DNA of 64,000 nt, taken from assembly GCF_000524195.1 (NCBI RefSeq), contig NW_020170397.1:1079809-1143808 (forward strand), in the 5' to 3' direction. This document shows positions 15,001 to 25,366 of the stretch, one piece after another. The translations under genes and the position numbers were made by a program. Under the pieces are notes generated by a model, which did no database searches, had not been told where the DNA came from, and saw nothing but the letters and a program-made list of their open reading frames with translations. The DNA is from Echinococcus granulosus. Lineage: Eukaryota; Platyhelminthes; Cestoda; Cyclophyllidea; Taeniidae. Positions within the stretch are counted from its first letter, which is position 1. Each line of letters starts with the position of its first letter.

Positions 15001-18000
15001 CTGATATGGTGAGACGTTTACCAAGAGACTCTACCGTCAAAGTAGAGCAAATAGCCATCCCTAAACGACTGTTTGCACGTCATGTTGGTCCATCCTCCGT
15101 TTTGCTTGAATGGGAATACCCAAAGTTGCCGGACCATCCAACCGGCTACCTCTATCTCGAACAGCGTCTTGTTCCTGACTCAAAGACTGACTTCGTTCAA
15201 CCACTATGGGAACCGATTGCGCGTATTCCAATCTCGAGCCTAAAGACCAGCTATGAAGTGTCTGACCTTTCACCGGGACATTCATACCTCTTCCGTCTTG
15301 TCGGTAAATACGGTGGAAGTAGAGCGTCCTTAAAACAAAGTGAAATTTCACTCCCTAAGCCTATTAGAACACGTGGGGGCGACTTGAGAAGCACAAACCT
15401 GCCTAAAGACATGGACTACCTCATGATTCCAAGAAGCTTTACAGCCACTTTCAATCGGACCCCATCAGGTGGACTTCGCTTTACCTGGCTCCCTCCAGAA
15501 AGCCTGGAAAGTCAAACAAGCAAGATTCGTTACAGAATCGAAGTGCGTTCAGTACATGACCGTGCAAATGCGTGGAGATTGTTAGCAAAGGATATCAAAG
15601 GCACTGAATACGCCTTGGATGCAACGGAATTTGAGAGATCGCTTTTCCTTCATCGTCCCGCTAAAGGTATACCAAAAACTGATTCCACAGACTGGCATTT
15701 CCGAATCATTGCTACCGTCGATGGAGTTGACAGCCACCCAAAGTTGCTGTCAAGTCCTCTTTCAATAACAACGGAAAGTGGTGAGTTAAAACTAGACAAA
15801 TTTGCATTCGTTAATAGTATCTTATGATTTTGCAAGCTGGATAGGAAATACGCAAACAGAAGCATCTCGAAATTGGAGGAAAATACATTAAAAATATGTA
15901 GATAGACCTATATCACCTGAAAATACGTTTTTTGGAGTCTAAGATATTAGAAAGCTTTTCAGGTAAATTCTCTTCCGTTGGGCATTTACACTAGATGTTT
16001 TAAGAATAAAGTTAGACCAGCGTTAATTTAATACCATATGTTTAATAGTACCGACTCGGATAAGTAAAGTATATAATATTCCAGATGGATTTACCTTACT
16101 CTCTTGGACTTTTTAATATATTACCTCAGAACGGAAGAAATTGCGTTTCCTTAATGTGGACAAGAATTGTGACATCAAATGCGTTTTGGGTCAGACTTTG
16201 GTAATCGTGTTTGAAGTTGAAGGTTCGCCGAAACCCTCAGTTTCATGGTAAGTGCTATAGCCATTCCATCGCGCACTCGGTAGAGGTTCAATTGGCATAA
16301 CTCCCACTCCTTTTACACTTTAGGTTCTTAAATGGTGTTACAATATACCCTGAGATTGATTCCAACTACTTGGTCGTATCGAAATCCCCAGGCATCTACG
16401 AGCTTCGCATAAACAACATAAATTACATCCATGAGGGTATCATAACTTGCAAAGCTCGAAACTTTTATGAAGAAATTGAACAATCATGGCGGATTCACAT
16501 TGATGGTAGGTATTGAATGAATAGTAGTGATTTTAATACCAATCCATGGTTTATCGAACATGTTTTCCATTTTAGCTCCTATACGATTCAGTCGTACCGT
16601 ATTCCTGGCCGGCCAGAGTGACCATCGTGTGACAAGTGGAGGAAATTGGAACGTGCGCCTCCCATTGGATGTACCGTACCATGTGACTGACAGATCACAT
16701 TGGGTTCATCGAACTTGGGTTGAGTGCATCTGGAAGCCACGTAGTGCCTCTCCTGACATCGTTCTCCCTGCAGAACGTCGCGCAGTCGTCAAGATTTCGG
16801 ATTGCGGACGATGGCTAATACTCGATCTACCAGGAGTGCGTGTTCAGGATGAGGGGCTCTATCGCGTTTGGATAGAAAATGAAGCGGGTCGCGACTACTT
16901 TGATCTCAGACTCTACGTCGACGATAAGCCGAGAGCCAAACTGCAGCCACCCAATATCTTCCCTCAAGGTCACTCCCACTTCCTTCTAAGCTGGCAACCA
17001 CCATCTTCCACAGACGATACGATTACCAGTACCGGCTATCGAATCGAGTACATTTCCGATAAACAGTTGGACGCCGAGGAAAATTGGCAGCTCCTTGGAA
17101 CCACTGGAATCAATCAGACTGAGGTGTTGATCGGTCCTCAACTGAAAATTGGTGAAAGATACCGATTCAGAGTTCGGCTACAAAATTTGCTAGGCCTTGG
17201 TCCAGCAAGCGAACCTTCTCGATTTATTTGTGTGGAAACAACTGAGGATGAGGCGGAAGACCGTACCATATCTCGTCGTCGCTATTCACGGGAACCGATT
17301 CGGTTCAGTAGCAGGAAGTTCGAGGATCGATATGAGATTATTGAAGAGTTAGCTAAAAGTCGGCACGCGTATCTCTACCGAATTCGGGATCGAGAGACGG
17401 GTGAATACAGAATTGCCAAGATCATGGATTTGGGAGATCTTTCATACATTCCTGTTAGTAGATCTTACACTTCATTGGCTGATTTCCGTTCGTCAGTTTA
17501 CACACCATCTACACGCATCCGCCACGAAGCTGAAGAGGACCGTCGTTTGCGTGCTGAAAGGGAACTCAAATTGCTTGCTTCGACACATCACAAAAACATT
17601 GCTGAACTTCGCGACGTTTTTGTTGATGCTCAGCGTTTGATCTGGGTTATTGGCGACATGACGCCAGAAACTCTCTGGGATCAGATTAAGAACCGCATTA
17701 GAATGACCGAGTTCCGAGCTGCATTAATCATGAAGCAAATACTAAGTCTTATGGAAAGCTTACACGACCGCAACGTGGCGTTCCTCGGTGGTGTGGATCC
17801 ATCGGATATATTCTTCACTGACAAGTTACGTCGAGATATTGTCCTTGGTGGGGTTTCGGAGTATCACAAGTTGACTGAGGACAAACCCGTTCGATTGACT
17901 TTCAGATCGACTATTTACGTTCCTCCAGAGCTGTATTCTTCCGATAGACTTTCAACAAACATCCGTCCGCAGGCTGAAATTTCAAGAGCCACAGACGTGT

Positions 18001-21000
18001 GGTCTGCGGGTGCCCTACTCTATCAAATGCTGACAGGAGACACTGAGCATCGTCCGAGTGTTGAAGCACTTGAGAAGCTTAATCTGTCGCCAGAGTTGCT
18101 CGATTTCTCGCGTAAGCTTCTTCATCCAGATCCAACTCTTCGACCAACGATCGCCGAGGCTCTGAGACATCCATGGATTACGACTGAGCACAAGACGACA
18201 GAAGACATTATTTCCCAAAGCGCTCGTAGACTAGAAGAGGCAACCAGCAATGCTTATAAACGCCTTCTTCGAAAGATTGACTGGAGTGAGGGGCTTGATG
18301 AGGAAGATAACGATTTTGTTGATGAAATGGAACATGAAATTCGAAAAAGAAGAAGGCTTACCGAGTATCGCAAACGCCGCCGCATGAGTCTTGACGAGTA
18401 TGATAAGGAAAGAGACTATGAAGATGATGAGGGTATTGCAATGAACGTCTTCCTCCGTGGACGTGGTCGCGTTCCAAGGATTGCCGTACCAATGGCGAAT
18501 GCCGATGCGTACGAGGGCAGCGATACTGTAATGAAGTGTGTTCTAGCACCACCTGCCGGAGAGCGACTGGATCTCAATGATGTTACCGTCGAGTGGTCCG
18601 TGAATGGAAAGGTCATTGACCTAGATCATCCCAGCCTTCGCATGACTGAAAAATATGCAGCCAAGTTTGATCGCTCGACTGGAGAGGCCACGTTGCGAGT
18701 GAAAAATCTAAGCGTCTATGATGCTGGTACCTATGTGGCCACTTTCCGTGGACGTTTTGGCATCACATCTGAATCGGCCAACCTCAAAATTTATCGTATG
18801 TTCATTCTTTATTAATCATCTGTATTTGCTTGCATTTATAAAAAACCTCCGGTTTCATCTAGGTGAAACAGCACAGCGTCCGACATCACGAGAAACAGAC
18901 ACAAGCATGGCCAGTGAAATTGGAGCGAAAATCCTTCGACCTCTTGTTGATCACACTGTGGTGGCTGGGGAATCTCTCAAATTCCGAATTAGAGGTGCGC
19001 TTTGTTCTCCAGAACTTCGATTTATTGTTTTGAAAAGTTACAAGCATATTCTCTTTTTTAGTTGGTGGTATCCCTCGACCTAAATGTACATGGACGCGAA
19101 ATGGCTTATCGTTGGACAATGATCCAACCTGTCGCATCCAAGAGGAACTCGTTTCCACGTCAATTAGTCGCTCAAATGAAATTATTTGCACTTTTGAGAT
19201 TCGTAATATGAAGCTTTCTGATGCTGGCATTTATTCCGTCAACGCTTACAACAAGAATGGTTCGGATAGTTGTTCTGCATCAGTTACAGTGCTACGTAAG
19301 TTTTTATTAATTCAGTCTTAATTAAAACTTAGCAATTAACAACACCGTGAAATAAATGAAAATTTTCTCCATCATGTAGCGGAGCGCACTTCAGGCTCTT
19401 CGGTCCCCAAATTCATTACTGGTCTCTCGAATACTTCCACAGTTACGGGTGGCACCGCCACTCTGGAAGCTGAAGTGGAAGGCTTCCCTGAACCTCAGAT
19501 CCGCTGGTTCAAAGATGGTCGTATGGTTGTTGTTGGCGGTCATATTACCACTACAGCTACAGAGACTAACAGCATGAATCGCCTTACCTGTCGTCTTGTC
19601 ATCACAGGCTGTCAATTGGAGGATACCGGTGCCTATGTTTGCGCGGCAACAAGCGCCTCCGGCACAGCTATCTCTGAAGCCACTGTCATCGTAAAAGGTA
19701 AAAGTCCCAGATTTACCTGAACTCAAGCCAATATAATTCAAACTAATTTGGCATCTTCTCATTGTTGCTTTTAACTTAGGTGCATTCATGAGCTCGACAA
19801 CAAGACGTGATTCAGAAAGCAGGCTATCAATCACACGATGTCATCCCCCTGAATTCGTCCAACGACTGAAATCCCGTGTTGTGACCCTTGGAAACTCTGT
19901 GCGTCTGTCTGCTTCCATCATGGCAACTCCACCCGCTAGCATAACCTGGGAAAAGGATGACATTCCATTGATCACAGATTCTGCAAATTCACCATACCAA
20001 ACAAAGGTATCTTGACTTTGAATATTCGGTTGTATTCTCTAAGCCAATTTTCTCAACGCACCATGTTCATCATATTGTATTTCCACTTATTTGGCCAAAC
20101 AGCTTCAGCGCAATTAAACCATGTTTTTATTCACATCTAGTTTTGAAACCCGTTCATTCTATGTTATGAACATCACCTACCTTTATGTTGAGTAGAATTT
20201 GAATGGAAACGTGGAGCTGCGCATTGAAAAGTGTACAGCATCGGAGTTGGGCAAGTACACACTTATTGCTTACAACAGTGCTGGTGAGGCACGCTGCTCA
20301 TGCCAGCTGGAGAAGGCTCGAGAGGAGGTCTTTAAGGTGCCTTGTTTTGTCCGTCAACTCGTGGACCGATACCTCATCTCTGGACAAAAAGCTATCCTCG
20401 AGGTGATTGCTGAAGGTCACCCCATCCCTGAATTCAAGTGGTATGTTCTGACACTTTTCTATTTTTAATGGAATAAAGTAAACAATGAAAGATTAAATTT
20501 ACACTCTCATCCTGTACATTCATGAGTTCGGGTAATTTAAAAATATAATGTTCATCTCAGGCTCTGCAGGATTTTTTGGCCCTATAATGCTTAAAGTGAG
20601 AAAATTATTTGACAGATTTTGATAACCATCATAGCTAATCTATCATATTTACTCATTCATAAGTATAAATATTGTAAGCTTCACTTTTCAATATCACTCA
20701 AGTCAATTTCGCCCCTTCATTCTTTTTGACAGGGAAAAGGATGGTCTTGATATTCGACAGGAGTCCCATCCTCGTTACATCTTCTCTGCCTCAGCTACGT
20801 CCGGCAGAGCGACACTTACCATTCCTGTTGTTGAGAGAGACGACGCCGGACTGTATTCATGCGTTGCCCATAACCCTGTCGGTCGTGATCGATGCTCCTG
20901 CCTGATTTACGTAGATGGCGGTGGTGTTCAACAGAGAAAATCAACATCCTCTGCCTCAACATCGATCACTGATACCGATAAGCGACCACCACAGCCACCG

Positions 21001-21648
21001 AAAGTTCAGCCAGCTACCACTCCGGGTCAAATCGAGGTGGTCACAAGTCTTCCTGCTGTCCTAGAAATCAATGAAGGTGACGAATTGCGACTCTTCTGTA
21101 TTGTCAAATCGGACGTCCATCTTATTCGTAAGTCCTACTAGCTCATCAGGCATAACATCAAGTTTTAAACATTTACTCTGCTGGTCATTTTACTTTGTTT
21201 ATGAATCGTCTGTTGTGTAGCAACCTGGACAAAGGCCGGTCGCACACTCGCTTTCGATGGCCGCCGCAGAATCACTCGTAACCTCATGGGAGAGATGTGT
21301 CTCACAATCGATCAAGCCATGACCACCGACGCTGGGCGATACACTCTCACAGTCGCACCATCAGACGCGACTTTGGCCGAAACCATGAAACCTGTCGTTC
21401 TTAACACGCGTGTTGAAGTCAACCCCAAAATTCGCTCCCGTACAAGGTATAGTTTGCTCGCAATCCTTTGTATTAGTTATCTTTCACGTAAACGCTAAAG
21501 GAAATTCGGAGCCTGTTTTTTCTTGCTTTTTAGAATAAGTAGTCAAATGGAAACGCAGGAACGGTCACGCTCTACTCGTTCATGGTCACGGCGCGAAAGT
21601 AGTTACACGTACTCCCGCAGTTCCAGAGAGAGATCCTTCCTGCGATGA
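1..21648 (+). CDS. Titin/twitchin-like giant muscle protein, C-terminal part (5' end outside window)
   Basis: Giant sarcomeric scaffold built from Ig and Fn3 domains with one kinase-like domain near the C terminus. Proposed exons: <1-413, 596-919, 989-1524, 1598-1955, 2023-2346, 2715-3014, 3107-3221, 3298-4166, 4239-4562, 4634-4792, 4874-5503, 5586-6863, 6925-7260, 7331-7654, 8160-12017, 12090-13769, 13842-14234, 14311-15780, 16130-16247, 16324-16505, 16576-18795, 18863-18994, 19062-19295, 19380-19697, 19780-20006, 20196-20440, 20733-21127, 21221-21446, 21534-21648. They join in frame to about 6,033 residues, ending at TGA 21646. Order: Ig and Fn3 groups up to about 5160, about 26 Fn3 in a row, then Ig-Ig-Fn3-kinase-six Ig-Ser/Arg tail. 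Ig-Ig-Fn3-kinase-Ig is the arrangement around the titin and twitchin kinases. Fn3 modules show the usual P-x-x-P starts, W-x-P-P and Y-x-F-R-V motifs. Family assignment is firm; twitchin versus titin-like paralogue is not settled. Confidence 0.93.
5161..15780 (+). other. Uninterrupted array of about 26 Fn3 domains
   Basis: Part of the giant muscle protein. After an Ig domain (about 4874-5160) I count about 26 successive Fn3-type modules and no recognisable Ig until about 16130. Starts include AP-P-Q-T-P-R-G-P (about 5164), DVPGTCKGP (5586), GPPSEPEKP (about 5890), EPPGAPRGP (8160), DIPSAPRGP (12090) and EPPRNLEV (about 13850). Exon 8160-12017 alone is 3,858 nt and carries about ten modules. 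Several modules in it are degenerate and are separated by a Pro/Ser/Thr-rich linker at about 9130-9440. Canonical twitchin repeats Fn3-Fn3-Ig, so the long Fn3-only run is unusual. The count is by eye and could be off by two or three. Confidence 0.75.
17329..18180 (+). other. Predicted pseudokinase domain of the giant muscle protein
   Basis: The fold is recognisable: beta3 lysine in IAK (codon 17418-17420), a helix-C glutamate in RAERE, the PPE of the activation-segment end, DVWSAG in helix F, and the closing LRPT...HPWI. Key catalytic positions are missing. The nucleotide loop reads ELAKSRHAYLY with no glycine. The HRD-loop aspartate is glycine (FLGGVDPSD, about 17781-17807) and the following asparagine is aspartate. 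DFG is replaced by GGV (17847-17855). An insertion of roughly 30 residues rich in Ser/Tyr lies between beta3 and helix C. Titin-family kinases act as stretch-responsive scaffolds, and some are degenerate; loss of both aspartates suggests a purely structural or docking role here. A charged linker rich in Arg/Lys/Asp/Glu follows (about 18270-18450) before the next Ig. Confidence 0.85.
18451..21446 (+). other. Six post-kinase Ig domains
   Basis: Six I-set Ig domains follow the kinase and its charged linker. Approximate spans are exon 18451-18795, exons 18863-19295, exon 19380-19697, exons 19780-20330, exons 20331-20930 and exons 21000-21446. Each shows the Ig tryptophan (for example I-R-W-F-K-D-G, S-I-T-W-E-K-D and F-K-W|E-K-D-G) and a D-A-G/D-T-G-x-Y-x-C type motif near the end. 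In twitchin and projectin a similar run of Ig domains follows the kinase and contributes to thick-filament or M-region anchoring, so the same role is inferred here. Introns 20007-20195, 20441-20732 and 21128-21220 fall inside domains, unlike most introns of this gene. Confidence 0.8.
21534..21648 (+). other. Last coding exon: Ser/Arg-rich C-terminal tail
   Basis: The final exon encodes about 38 residues, rich in serine, arginine and tyrosine (RSRSTRSWSRRESSYTYSRS), and ends at TGA 21646-21648. It resembles no Ig or Fn3 fold and has repeated R-x-x-S sites of the kind used by basophilic kinases. It is joined in phase 2 to the sixth post-kinase Ig. The acceptor is a TTTTTAG tract just upstream. 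Function is unknown; a phosphorylated anchoring tail is an inference. Confidence 0.75.
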
Positions 21649-22300
21649 AATGTGTGCCCTGTTTTTCAACGCCAATCCTAACGACCCAAACGATTTCAAC
21701 TGACCTCTGTAAAGATCAATTCGATGCATTGTGTATAGCGAGCATCCACACAGACGCCTGACAATTTTGCTTTAGCTAAACAGTTTTTGATTTTTTCACA
21801 GATTTTCGACAGCTCACTGATTTCATTTATAGGAATTACTACCATTTACAACCTTTCGCTGGTAAAACCGATAAAAGCCATTACTTTAAACTAGCAATTC
21901 AGTTAACGATGGGGGTGTGAGGTATGCCCTGACACCTCACAACATCTCATACTTTCAATTTCGACTCACCGGTTATGTCATACTTTGACTACCGGGAGAC
22001 TTTCAGACCAACAACCAACTACTCACGACTCTAACCAACTATCCAACATCTGCCTGTGAATCAATCAAATAACCACTCTGGTTTCTGCGTTGAACTGACC
22101 CCACGTCCCAACTCCATTTCCCCCCTTCCTCCCTTCCCACCTCCCCTCTCTCTGCAAAACTCACGAAACTCAAACACAAAACTGACATGCAGCTAACTTC
22201 ACCAATCTAGATGTCATGCTTTTGCATTTGTTCTCTCTATCTCGTGATTCTCATTTACCTGTTCAAGCAATTTAAGAAATAAAGCTTTCTCATACTTTTT
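21649..22300 (+). other. 3' untranslated region of the giant muscle gene
   Basis: AT-rich sequence after the stop, with a pyrimidine-rich stretch around 22090-22160. A canonical AATAAA lies at 22278-22283, followed by T-rich sequence, which is the best candidate polyadenylation site. No ORF of note. Confidence 0.55.
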
Positions 22301-22781
22301 TTGCTCACCAGCTAAGCAGTATTTTAACCACTATTCCACCACAGGATCATAAGTGCTGTCACGTACAACTACCTTTGAACTATCAAGGGAGGGAGTTGAT
22401 TTTACATTGTGGGTGCTGACTAGTACTGTCAACTTCCGGTTCTTATGGTGGAGTGGTTACTGCGCTTCCAACCGCAGATTTGTTGGATTTCCCCATATAC
22501 TTCATAGGAGAAACGTTTCAATGTGCGTCGAATCCTTTAGCAAAGGCATTTGCGGAAGTTTAAGTATAAAAAGATCCTAGAAGGAGTAAGTCGCAGGATT
22601 ACAACATGTCGTCAATGCTTAGTGTATAGTAAAGATGTTGGCAGCTATCCCGATAAAAATACATTTCGTCAGTAATGGTTGTCCCCTAATGCTTATTGCA
22701 GAAATTTGCCTAATTAGAGGTTTAAATCAGCCCTGCATATTATACTTTGTACTAGGAGTGTACTCCTTGGTTAGATGCAGT

Positions 22782-23881
22782 CGTGGCACCCCGAGGCTTC
22801 TCTGAGGGCGAAAGAAGCAGTAGTACCTTGGCAGAGTATGCGTTGTTGACATACGGAAGGGATTGGGGCTACTGGCATAGCTGGAGGTCAGGCCGCCTGG
22901 TGAAAGTACAATGACGGAGCCCTAAGTAGTCTCCTTACCAAAATCGGGAGCTAAACAAGCAAACAGCTCATTGCGTATCTCCTCTGTCCCTTTAAGCGTC
23001 GCTCCTCGGTGCTCCCTTTGGTCAATCTCCCTCGTCAGACATCACTGCGTAATTGGTGCTGTAAGAAAAACACCCACGAACCAACCGCACCAGCGGTCGA
23101 ATTTTCGTGAAGCAGAGAAGATACTTGACCGCAGCGTCACTGATCCCCCTCGACAATTCTACTGGATGTGGATTTGTCTTGTATAGGGACTAGATACGGA
23201 GGTGGGGAAATGTGCTGACCATCACGCGTGTCCATAACTAATCGTAAAAACACTGGCGCAAAATCAAATTCATGTAATCAAGGCGGTATTTAACAGTTCT
23301 GTGAGATTGGAATTTTTCTTCGATTCGTCCTTGCCACTGTTCTCACTTTAGCGCTTCCCAGCCATATCTATCTGAGTTCCGTCCATGTAGTGGAGAGGTG
23401 GAGAAGGCATCGTGTGTTCACTTCATTGGTATCCTCATGCGGACACGGCAGACAGCTCCGTAGCAAGCTTTTCTAGATGGCTCACGGCTAGTATCGCTTC
23501 ATTTGTTACTAGCTTTCCTGAAGAACACGAAACTGTGATGGTTGCTAAGGCCAGACGTCATTCTCAGCCATACTGTTATGGGTTGTCACCAGTTCCCCCA
23601 TCCGCAGCATATCCGTTCCATCCTCCCCGCTAAGGTTTATCACCTAGTAGTAGGAAACAGGATAGATGTCCTTTGAGACCGAATTTGCTTTCGGCTGCCA
23701 CCAATTAAGTGCCCCAAGTCTTCCTTGAAGACGTAAGAAGAAATGATAGTGGGGTAGAATATGTATTGTCAACATACAGTAGGGTTTGGAAGGCCAGGCT
23801 GGTCGTGGGCAGTACAATGACGGCGCCCTTAAATGGCCTGTTACCAAAACCGAGAGTTAGGCATACAATTAAAGCATTACA
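22782..23881 (+). mobile_element. TRIM-like element, near full length, plus orientation
   Basis: Two diverged direct repeats of about 180-190 bp bound this element: 22782-22975 and about 23705-23881. Both contain the same ordered blocks: a CCCC-AAG-CTT-like start, GTATTG/GCGTTG-T-CAACATAC, GG-TTGGG-GGCTACT-like, AGTACAATGACGG, CCTAA..GG..CTTACCAAAA and a GAG-TTA-CA end. The roughly 730 bp between them has no coding potential. The same internal sequence, for example the TCCATAACTAATCGTAAAAACACTGG block near 23231, recurs at 55680-55720 in a second plus copy. The structure fits a terminal-repeat retrotransposon in miniature, mobilised by enzymes supplied elsewhere. No clear target duplication is seen. 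Confidence 0.8.
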
Positions 23882-25366
23882 TGGTAAATCGACTAGCAGT
23901 TCCTACATTGTTATTAAGCATCGAGTTTACTAATGGAAAATGAATCTCAGTCTAATGTTATCCTCTTTTTACCTCCAATAAAACAACTTTATCTCTTGAT
24001 TCCAGCGGATTTCAGCTTATGTGGAAAACTTCGAAAATCGCAAAGCTATGCCAAAATAGACATAGGCCTTTTGTACTACTTGATGTACCCGCTTAAGGCT
24101 GCATGTCACTTGGATCCACCATTGATTCATGTGTCTAGAGGTCTTGACAGAAAAGCCAATGCAATAATCTCATCACTGCCCCTTACCACCTTGCGCCATA
24201 GAAGCAACATTTACAGCGTGAAGTCGCAGCCTTCAGCGAGCTTACATCTCCAAGTAGAGGCGCATAAGCTTATTTGGGAAGATTTCCATGGCCAAACTGA
24301 GGGGCAGATAAACAATGAGAAGATACATGTAGGTATTTTGGCTGAATGGTCGACCGAAGAGGAGGAGGGCGAAGAAGCAAGTGGTAAGAACGAATGAATG
24401 GTATGGCTAGTTTTCGCGTCACCTTGGATGCGAAACGTTGAAGGTAAGTTGGGACGACAAAGCAAATGACTAACTCTATTGCTTTCGATGACTTATTATC
24501 AACTAGTTGCCTAGAAATTAGGAACCCGAACTTTCACTTGTTCATAGGAGAGATCGAGAACGTGAAAACGCCAAACTAATTCCCATGTAGTTTATGTAAT
24601 ATAAATAAGGAAAATTCGTCGAAAGAAATGGCGGAGGACTGGATACGCTCCCGAGTATTTTCGCAGTATTTGGTTTTAAAATTTGGGGGATCCTTTGCAG
24701 TTACATGATGGTCTCGCTACGTCTTTTGGGCTACAAGAGGCCGAGTCCGAGAACTAAAGCATTGTCATTAATATCCAAAGATGCCACATCTCCCCACTTT
24801 TCTTTCTATAGTTCACTCTCGAACAATGCGTTATGTTTGCAGCAAACTTATTTTCTCGCCCAGAGAGTACAAAACTAGCGACAGATCGGCGAGACCACGG
24901 ATCTACGCCGCGGTCAGTTATTGGTTTAGTGGGACAGATGCTATTCCACAACAAGCAATGCATAAAAGTAGGAATGCAAAGAATGCTTGTTGCATATGAC
25001 GGTAAGCAACGAAATATCCTATTTTTGATATGTGGATCTATGGCAAAGTGAGATGCGCATTAACTGTACTAATATGCTTTAGTTTTCACAAAAAGGTAAA
25101 ATAAATGCCTAATGAGTGACGATAAATTAAGGATTAATGCCGAAATAAAAATGCATTTCGTACTGGACTTTGACAAATCCGATTTTATAAATCCCAAGAA
25201 ATAATCGCTTGAATGATAAACTAGAGTTTGATTTACAATTCGCTATTAGGCTACATGGTTTGGAGTTTAGCTTGAGAGAATTGTTTATTTTACCTGTATT
25301 TGTCCTTATTATTTTGTTTTAACCGACGCGCGCTTTCGTTATTTGCTTGCCTCTGCGGCGTTTTGC
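23882..25366. other. Intergenic region upstream of the ADP/ATP carrier
   Basis: About 1.5 kb with no gene I can support. It holds an open frame of 154 codons (23933-24397, plus) with no recognisable domain, within the length expected by chance. The last 100 bases before the carrier gene should hold its promoter and 5' UTR, but I see no clear TATA box or initiator. Confidence 0.5.

Noticed and set aside
17329..18180. Active protein kinase
   Set aside because: The glycine loop, catalytic aspartate and DFG aspartate are all missing.
22782..23881. Repeat family as a DNA transposon or SINE
   Set aside because: The end sequences are direct and not inverted repeats, show TG...CA ends, and one solo copy has a 5-bp duplication. 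This fits an LTR-type element. There is no poly-A tail or Pol III box pattern.
23933..24397. 154-codon open frame with ATG right after a TRIM element
   Set aside because: No domain, signal or splice partner is visible, and an ORF of this length is expected about once by chance in the non-coding part of the window.
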